A stretch of DNA of 64,000 nucleotides from Celeribacter sp. HF31 (GTDB taxonomy: Bacteria; Pseudomonadota; Alphaproteobacteria; Rhodobacterales; Rhodobacteraceae). Location of the stretch: positions 124,001 through 188,000 of the forward strand of contig NZ_JAATOT010000006.1 in assembly GCF_011806455.1 (NCBI RefSeq), in the 5' to 3' direction. The position numbers and the translations under genes are program-made. Under the pieces are notes generated by a model. It was not told the origin of the DNA. It saw nothing but the letters and a program-made list of their open reading frames with translations, and ran no database searches. Shown here piece by piece: positions 59,396 to 64,000 of the stretch (positions within the stretch are counted from its first letter, which is position 1; the number at the start of each line of letters is the position of its first letter).

Positions 59396-60649
59396 ATGAA
59401 AAACGCCCCGATCCCCCTGTCCGAAACCTCGACCCTGCCGCTCTGGCGCAGGCCTGAGGGCCTGTTGTTCCTGATGGCTTTCGCGATGCCGGTGGCCTTT
59501 GCCACGTGGAACGCGCTGTTGAACAATTTCGTCATCGAGGTGGCGGGGTTCACAGGCGTCGAGATCGGTTGGCTGCATACGATCCGCGAAATTCCGGGGT
59601 TTCTCGCCATCGGGGTGATCGCGCTGATCATGATCATTCGTGAGCAGGTGCTGGGCGTAGTGTCGCTTTTGCTCTTGGGTGTGGCGACTGCTGTGACGGC
59701 CTATTTTCCTTCGCTGGGCGGCATTTTGACGGTGACCATGCTGTCCTCCATCGGGTTTCACTACTTTGAAACGGTGAACCAGTCGCTGCAATTGCAATGG
59801 CTCTCGAAAGACCGTGCGCCGATCGTCATCGGGCGGTTGATGGCGGCGGGGTCGGCGGCCTCTTTGGTGGCCTATGGTGTTCTGGTTCTGACCTGGAAGA
59901 CCTTCGATCTGTCCTATGCGCTGGTCTATATGGTCTCGGGTGGCTTCACGGCAGCGGTCGCGATTTTCGCGCTCACCGCCTATCCGCAGTTCGAGGCGCC
60001 CAATCCGCAGGCCAAAAAGATCATCCTCAAGCGCCGCTACGGGCTCTATTACGCGCTGCAATTCATGGCGGGTGCACGGCGGCAGATTTTCGTCGTCTTT
60101 GCCGCCTTCATGATGGTCGAGAAATTCGGCTTCGAGGTGCATGAGATCACCGCGCTGTTCCTGATCAACTACGTCGCCAATATGGTGATCGCGCCTTTCA
60201 TGGGCAAAGTGGTGCACCGCAATGGCGAGCGCTTTGTTCTGATGCTCGAATATATCGGCCTGACGCTGGTGTTCCTGGCCTATGGCGGGATTTACTGGCT
60301 GGGCTGGGGCGTTGTCATCGCCGCGGGCCTTTACGTGATCGACCATATGCTCTTTGGCCTCGCCTTCGCGCTCAAGACCTATTTTCAGAAAATCTCCGAT
60401 CCCGAAGACATCGCACCCACCGCCGCCGTGGCCTTTACCATCAACCATATCGCGGCGGTCTTCCTGCCGGCTCTGTTGGGCTATCTCTGGGTCGCCTCTC
60501 CGGGCGGGGTGTTTGCGCTGGCCGCCGGGATGGCGATGGCCTCTCTGGGTTTGGCTGCGCTGATCCCGCGTCACCCGGAAAAGGGCAATGAATGGCGCTT
60601 TCTGCCGCTGGTGCGCGAAAGCGCTGCGATGACCAAGCCCGCCGAATAA
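59396..60649 (+). CDS. Major facilitator superfamily transporter
   Basis: 417 residues, about 12 hydrophobic spans (for example GLLFLMAFAMPVAFATWNAL, LGVVSLLLLGVATAVTAYFP, and LGWGVVIAAGLYVIDHMLFG). MFS-type loops with KDRAPIVIGRLMAAGSAASL are seen. Substrate unknown. No clear ribosome-binding site is seen before its ATG. Confidence 0.78.
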   Translation: MKNAPIPLSETSTLPLWRRPEGLLFLMAFAMPVAFATWNALLNNFVIEVAGFTGVEIGWLHTIREIPGFLAIGVIALIMIIREQVLGVVSLLLLGVATAVTAYFPSLGGILTVTMLSSIGFHYFETVNQSLQLQWLSKDRAPIVIGRLMAAGSAASLVAYGVLVLTWKTFDLSYALVYMVSGGFTAAVAIFALTAYPQFEAPNPQAKKIILKRRYGLYYALQFMAGARRQIFVVFAAFMMVEKFGFEVHEITALFLINYVANMVIAPFMGKVVHRNGERFVLMLEYIGLTLVFLAYGGIYWLGWGVVIAAGLYVIDHMLFGLAFALKTYFQKISDPEDIAPTAAVAFTINHIAAVFLPALLGYLWVASPGGVFALAAGMAMASLGLAALIPRHPEKGNEWRFLPLVRESAAMTKPAE

Positions 60650-60720
60650 CGAGAGAGCGGATTTGGTGCTTCGGGGTTCGCACTCTATATTGAGAGCGAA
60701 CCGCTATGATGGAGCCCGCC

Positions 60721-61422
60721 ATGTTCTCTGCCCTGACCAAGAAACTCACCATGCCCACGCCCGACGCCGCCCTGCCGGGGCGTCCCGATCCGATCCCCAC
60801 GGCGGCGGAGCATTTCGTGTTGCACGTGCCGCTTGAGGGGGATGTGCCGGAGGGCTGCGAGGAAGCGATTTTTGGCATGGGCTGTTTTTGGGGTGTCGAG
60901 CGCAAGTTCTGGCAGGTGCCGGGCGTGGTCAACACCGCCGTCGGCTATGCGGCGGGTTACACGCCGAACCCGACCTATGAAGAGGTCTGCACCGGAAAGA
61001 CCGGCCACAATGAAGTGGTGCGCGTGATTTTCGATCCGTCGAAAGTCAGCTACGCCGAGCTGCTCAAGGTCTTTTGGGAGGGCCACAACCCGACCCAGGG
61101 CATGCAGCAGGGCAATGATCGCGGCACGCAATATCGTTCCGGCATCTACTATACGTCGGAGGCCCAACGTGCAGCGGCGGAGGCCTCCTTGGCGGGCTAT
61201 AACGTGTTGTTGCAGGACAAAGGGTTCGGTGCGATCACGACCGAAGTGCTGCCTGCTGGCGAATTCTACTATGCCGAAGACTACCACCAGCAATATCTGG
61301 CGAAGAACCCGAACGGCTATTGTGGCATTGGCGGCACGGGCGTGAATTGTCCCGTGGGCCTGTCGATGGAGCGCTCGATTGAATGGACCGATCCGGTCGA
61401 GCCGCAGGGCCATAGCGAATAA
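60721..61422 (+). CDS. msrA: Peptide-methionine (S)-S-oxide reductase MsrA
   Basis: 233 residues from the ATG that follows GGAGCCCGCC. Catalytic Cys55 in [15 protein letters not shown], then [20 protein letters not shown] and [20 protein letters not shown]; resolving cysteines in the C-terminal [15 protein letters not shown]. Repairs oxidised methionine with thioredoxin. Architecture like E. coli MsrA, including the long N-terminal arm. Confidence 0.95.
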   Translation: MFSALTKKLTMPTPDAALPGRPDPIPTAAEHFVLHVPLEGDVPEGCEEAIFGMGCFWGVERKFWQVPGVVNTAVGYAAGYTPNPTYEEVCTGKTGHNEVVRVIFDPSKVSYAELLKVFWEGHNPTQGMQQGNDRGTQYRSGIYYTSEAQRAAAEASLAGYNVLLQDKGFGAITTEVLPAGEFYYAEDYHQQYLAKNPNGYCGIGGTGVNCPVGLSMERSIEWTDPVEPQGHSE

Positions 61423-61509
61423 GTCGTATCGGGCAAAATCCAGAGCCGCGCTTGAGTAAAGCGCGGCTTCGCTTTATGGCGAAGGCAAAGCCCATTTCGG
61501 AGTGCAGCC

Positions 61510-62382
61510 ATGACCACTTTCACCGCCTTCACCAAGACCCGCGGCAAAGCCCCCGCCGAAGCCATTGGCGAGGCGCTGGAATTTCTCGACCCGGAACCCA
61601 CCGGCGTGGGCGTCTTCGAGATCGAGGACGGCTCGGGCCTCTGGGAAGTCGGCGCCTATTTCACCGAGGCGCCCGACGAGATCGCGCTCGCACTTTTGGC
61701 GGCGGCCAACGATGCGCCGGATTTCGTCATCTCCGAGCTGCCGGAAACCGATTGGGTCGCCAAGGTCCGCCGCGATCTGGCCCCCGTCGAGGCCGGTCGT
61801 TTCTTTGTCTACGGCTCGCATGACGCCGACAAACTGCCCGCCGACAAGATCGGGCTTTTGATTGAGGCCGCCATGGCCTTTGGCACCGGACATCACGGCA
61901 CGACTTTGGGCTGTCTCAAGGCGCTCGACCGTCTGATGGGCGAGGGCAAGAGCTTTGACAATGTGGCCGACATCGGCTGCGGCACCGCCGTTCTGGCGAT
62001 GGCGGCGGCGAAAATTTCGGACCAGATCGTCTATGCCTCCGACATCGACGAGGTCGCCGTTGAGGTGGCGCAGTCCAATGTCGATGCCAACGATCTCTCG
62101 GGCCGCGTCATCTGTCTCGAGGCCGCGGGGTTCAACCATCCTGATCTGGCCGAAAAAGCGCCCTTCGATCTCGTCTTCGCCAACATCCTCAAAGGTCCTC
62201 TGGTGGCGCTCGCCCCCGACATGGCGCGCAACGTCAAAGAGGGTGGCCATGTGATTCTCTCCGGGATTCTCAATCCGCAGGCCGATGAGGTCGTCGAGGT
62301 TTATACACGCTCCGGGTTCAATCTTGTGGATCGTCAGGAGATTGTTGACTGGACGACGTTGACCATGGCGCGAACTGCCTAA
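61510..62382 (+). CDS. prmA: Ribosomal protein L11 methyltransferase
   Basis: 290 residues. An N-terminal L11-recognition domain, linker, and class I methyltransferase: MAFGTGHHGTTLGCLKALDR, VADIGCGTAVLAMAAAKISD (SAM motif I), ASDIDEVAVEVAQSNV and DLVFANILKGPLVALAPDM (NILK motif). Trimethylates L11 of the large ribosomal subunit. Close behind msrA. Confidence 0.95.
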   Translation: MTTFTAFTKTRGKAPAEAIGEALEFLDPEPTGVGVFEIEDGSGLWEVGAYFTEAPDEIALALLAAANDAPDFVISELPETDWVAKVRRDLAPVEAGRFFVYGSHDADKLPADKIGLLIEAAMAFGTGHHGTTLGCLKALDRLMGEGKSFDNVADIGCGTAVLAMAAAKISDQIVYASDIDEVAVEVAQSNVDANDLSGRVICLEAAGFNHPDLAEKAPFDLVFANILKGPLVALAPDMARNVKEGGHVILSGILNPQADEVVEVYTRSGFNLVDRQEIVDWTTLTMARTA

Positions 62383-62486
62383 AATCAAAGGCAAAAACCG
62401 CCTTCTTGCCGTGTTTGCCCCAATTTTGCCACATTTCGCCACAATCATGTCATGGTCGGTGGGGGCCGATGTATGAGGAGGCTGCT

Positions 62487-62834
62487 ATGGCTTACGCCGG
62501 TTCGCAGCAATTGAATAAACGGTTGACCCGGATCGAAGCGCGGCGTCGTGCTTTGAGTAAGGGTGTCATTTATTCCGTTAACCAGGATGGGCTGATCATC
62601 GCCCGCCCGCGTCGCCGCGGTTTGCGGCGTCCGATCCACCTGTTGTTCGTGGCCATCGCAGGGGTCATGCTGTTCAAGGCGGTGCTCTATGCGACGCTTG
62701 GCGCCTCGACCTATGTCGCGCGAGTCGCCGAACTGGCCGAGGGCACGGCAATCGAACGCGCTGGCGCTTGGGTCATGCATGCCGACGATCTCACGATCTG
62801 GCTGGCGCTTCAGGGCAAGATGCTCCTGAACTGA
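62487..62834 (+). CDS. Small single-span membrane protein of unknown function
   Basis: 115 residues from the ATG that follows GAGGAGG. A basic N-terminus (NKRLTRIEARRRALSKGVIY), one span (PIHLLFVAIAGVMLFKAVLY) and a C-terminal periplasmic part (AWVMHADDLTIWLALQGKML). Not recognised as a known domain; such genes recur next to prmA or ruvC in related genomes as far as I recall. Confidence 0.65.
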   Translation: MAYAGSQQLNKRLTRIEARRRALSKGVIYSVNQDGLIIARPRRRGLRRPIHLLFVAIAGVMLFKAVLYATLGASTYVARVAELAEGTAIERAGAWVMHADDLTIWLALQGKMLLN

Positions 62835-62895
62835 AGATATATTCCGGGAGTGAACGGCTGTTTCCCACTTTGCCGCTTTTCATCCCGTCCACGTC

Positions 62896-62925
62896 AAAAC
62901 CCGCACCCCCTCCGGTGCGGGTTTT
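62896..62925. terminator. Strong terminator after the small membrane protein gene
   Basis: 12-bp perfect stem AAAACCCGCACC/GGTGCGGGTTTT with a 6-nt loop, 61 bp past the stop. Confidence 0.88.
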
Positions 62926-62973
62926 CACTTTTTTATCTGCTCACGGCGTGGCCTCCGCAGGGGGCGGCCTAAA

Positions 62974-63014
62974 GCGTTTTTCTTTTTATCTGAGCCAGGG
63001 AAAAAGAAAAACGC
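62974..63014. repeat. Perfect 14-bp inverted repeat
   Basis: GCGTTTTTCTTTTT and its complement AAAAAGAAAAACGC, 13-nt loop. Long homopurine/homopyrimidine arms make it unlike an ordinary GC-rich terminator. Confidence 0.8.
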
Positions 63015-63048
63015 AGTGCAACATATAAACGTTGTGAGCGCTTCACAC

Positions 63049-63069
63049 CAAATCTGTGATTCAGATTTG
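63049..63069. repeat. 8-bp inverted repeat
   Basis: CAAATCTG and CAGATTTG with a 5-nt loop, about 160 bp upstream of ruvC. Confidence 0.55.
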
Positions 63070-63178
63070 ATGCGAAACGCTTTGACCGGCCGGTCCCGCA
63101 GTCGTGTGACTCGCTGCCCTCGGCAGCGTAGCAGCGTTTCGGTGAAAACGAGGGGCGCAGAAACCAGCCTTGGCAAAT

Positions 63179-63193
63179 GTTCTCGTTTCGTGC
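63179..63193 (+). promoter_or_regulatory. Degenerate LexA-like site upstream of ruvC
   Basis: GTTC-N7-GTGC, one mismatch from GTTC-N7-GTTC, 38 bp before the ruvC start. ruv genes are SOS genes in many bacteria, so the position is reasonable, but the mismatch keeps this tentative. Confidence 0.35.
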
Positions 63194-63231
63194 TAACTCT
63201 TTGCTAACGAATAAAACGAGCAGGTGAGACC

Positions 63232-63741
63232 ATGCGTGTGATGGGCATCGACCCCGGGCTGCGCAATATGGGCTGGGGCATCATTGATGTCGCGGGGCCC
63301 CGTATCAGCCATGTCGCCAACGGCATCTGCCGCTCGGCCTCTTCCGACGATCTCGCCACGCGGCTTTTGTCGCTCTTCGATCAGCTCACCGCCATTGTCG
63401 AGACCTATCGCCCCGACAGCGCCGCCGTTGAGCAGACCTTTGTCAACAAGGACGCCGTCGCGACGCTCAAACTCGGGCAGGCGCGCTCGGTTGCGCTTTT
63501 GGTCCCGGCGCGCGCGGGCATTCCCATCGGCGAATACGCCCCCAACGCGGTGAAAAAGACCGTCGTCGGCGTGGGACACGCCGCCAAGCAACAGGTCGAA
63601 CATATGATCAAGCTGCAACTGCCCGGCGCCAAACTCGAAGGCCCGGATGCGGTCGACGCCTTGGCTATCGCGATCACGCACTCCTATCACGCGCAATCCT
63701 CGTCTCGACTGCAAGACGCGCTGAGAAAGGCCGCCTCATGA
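63232..63741 (+). CDS. ruvC: Crossover junction endodeoxyribonuclease RuvC
   Basis: 169 residues, RNase H fold. Asp7 in [13 protein letters not shown], Glu in [20 protein letters not shown], and the C-terminal acidic pair in [14 protein letters not shown] are the catalytic carboxylates. Resolves Holliday junctions with RuvAB. Starts an operon with ruvA through an ATGA overlap. Confidence 0.95.
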   Translation: MRVMGIDPGLRNMGWGIIDVAGPRISHVANGICRSASSDDLATRLLSLFDQLTAIVETYRPDSAAVEQTFVNKDAVATLKLGQARSVALLVPARAGIPIGEYAPNAVKKTVVGVGHAAKQQVEHMIKLQLPGAKLEGPDAVDALAIAITHSYHAQSSSRLQDALRKAAS

Positions 63742-64000
63742 TCGGCAAACTGACGGGTGTCATCGACTATATCGGCACGGATCACGTTCTGATCGACGTG
63801 CGCGGTGTCGGCTATATCGTCTATATTTCCGAGCGCACGCGGATGTCCTTGCCGGGGCGCGGCGCGCCGGTCGCGCTCTATACCGATATGCTGGTGCAAG
63901 AGACCAACCTGCAACTCTTCGGCTTTACCTCCTTGTTGGAAAAGGAATGGTATCGCCTGCTGATCTCCGTGCAGGGCATCGGGTCGAAAGCCGCCATGGC
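63738..64000 (+). CDS. ruvA: Holliday junction helicase subunit RuvA (cut by window end)
   Basis: The first 87 residues are visible: [31 protein letters not shown], then [20 protein letters not shown] and [11 protein letters not shown], the first helix-hairpin-helix. Domain I (OB fold) is complete. RuvA binds four-way junctions and loads RuvB. The rest lies outside the window. Confidence 0.95.
   Translation, partial: MIGKLTGVIDYIGTDHVLIDVRGVGYIVYISERTRMSLPGRGAPVALYTDMLVQETNLQLFGFTSLLEKEWYRLLISVQGIGSKAAM

Larger units (their letters stand above)
62926..63231. other. Intergenic region with two further inverted repeats before ruvC
   Basis: No supported gene. It contains a perfect 14-bp inverted repeat (62974-62987 with 63001-63014), an 8-bp inverted repeat (63049-63056 with 63062-63069) and, near ruvC, a degenerate LexA-like pair. 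The AT-rich composition around 62970-63070 is unlike the flanks. Confidence 0.55.

Overview
This window is a chromosomal segment of an alphaproteobacterium, most likely a Rhodobacteraceae (Roseobacter-lineage) member. The evidence is the split ATP synthase layout (an F1-only atpHAGDC operon), the hisC-tyrC-extensin gene order, DUF2125 and Hint-domain proteins, a LexA box of the alphaproteobacterial type (GAAC-N7-GAAC), and high GC with strongly biased codon use. No rRNA, tRNA or CRISPR array was seen. Species cannot be fixed from the sequence alone.

Layout. 1-2.0 kb is a scarred region: the C-terminus of an unknown protein, a decayed IS256-family transposase with two amber stops, and an imuA-like SOS gene whose 3' end runs into the transposase remnant. 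2.4-8.0 kb (minus) is an oppABCDF oligopeptide importer. 8.3-22.2 kb is the accessory heart of the window. It holds an aromatic-aldehyde dehydrogenase, a redoxin-like protein, a complete lower meta-cleavage pathway for catechol (XylT-type ferredoxin, catechol 2,3-dioxygenase, HbpS-like protein, dmpC, E, F, G, H and I homologues, and an ABM-domain membrane protein), a convergent GntR/FadR-type regulator and a TRAP transporter. Two nearly identical inverted repeats (ATCGTT-N13-AACGAT), one before the ferredoxin gene and one before the TRAP operon, suggest that the local GntR protein controls both. 22.2-26.0 kb (minus) is a heme-uptake operon, hmuSTUV.

26.3-42 kb is mostly housekeeping: ybaK, a Hint-domain protein, rpsD, an EEP-family hydrolase, hisC-tyrC-extensin, DUF2125, chaC-like, a MotA/ExbB-like plus MotB/OmpA-like pair, an M23 peptidase, clpA and gloB. 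42-44.3 kb carries a methyltransferase-like gene and a very acidic repeat protein. 44.9-49.8 kb is atpHAGDC. 49.8-51.7 kb has small genes (MazG-like, membrane protein, H-type lectin, unknown). 51.7-64 kb holds prs, a DsbA-family isomerase, ribF-ycgN-ltaE, a MaoC hydratase, a HAD phosphatase, rhodanese with a YeeE/YedE sulfur transporter, an MFS transporter, msrA, prmA and ruvC-ruvA (ruvA cut by the window end).

How the genes work together. The catabolic block would turn catechol into pyruvate and acetyl-CoA through the 4-oxalocrotonate branch only: there is no hydroxymuconic-semialdehyde hydrolase and no ring-activating oxygenase here, so catechol must be made elsewhere or by another route. 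Besides the operator pair, the observations most worth following are the LexA box at the orphaned imuA, a 29-bp repeat between two different convergent gene pairs, several perfect long inverted repeats, and the uncharacterised ion-channel/peptidoglycan-anchor gene pair.
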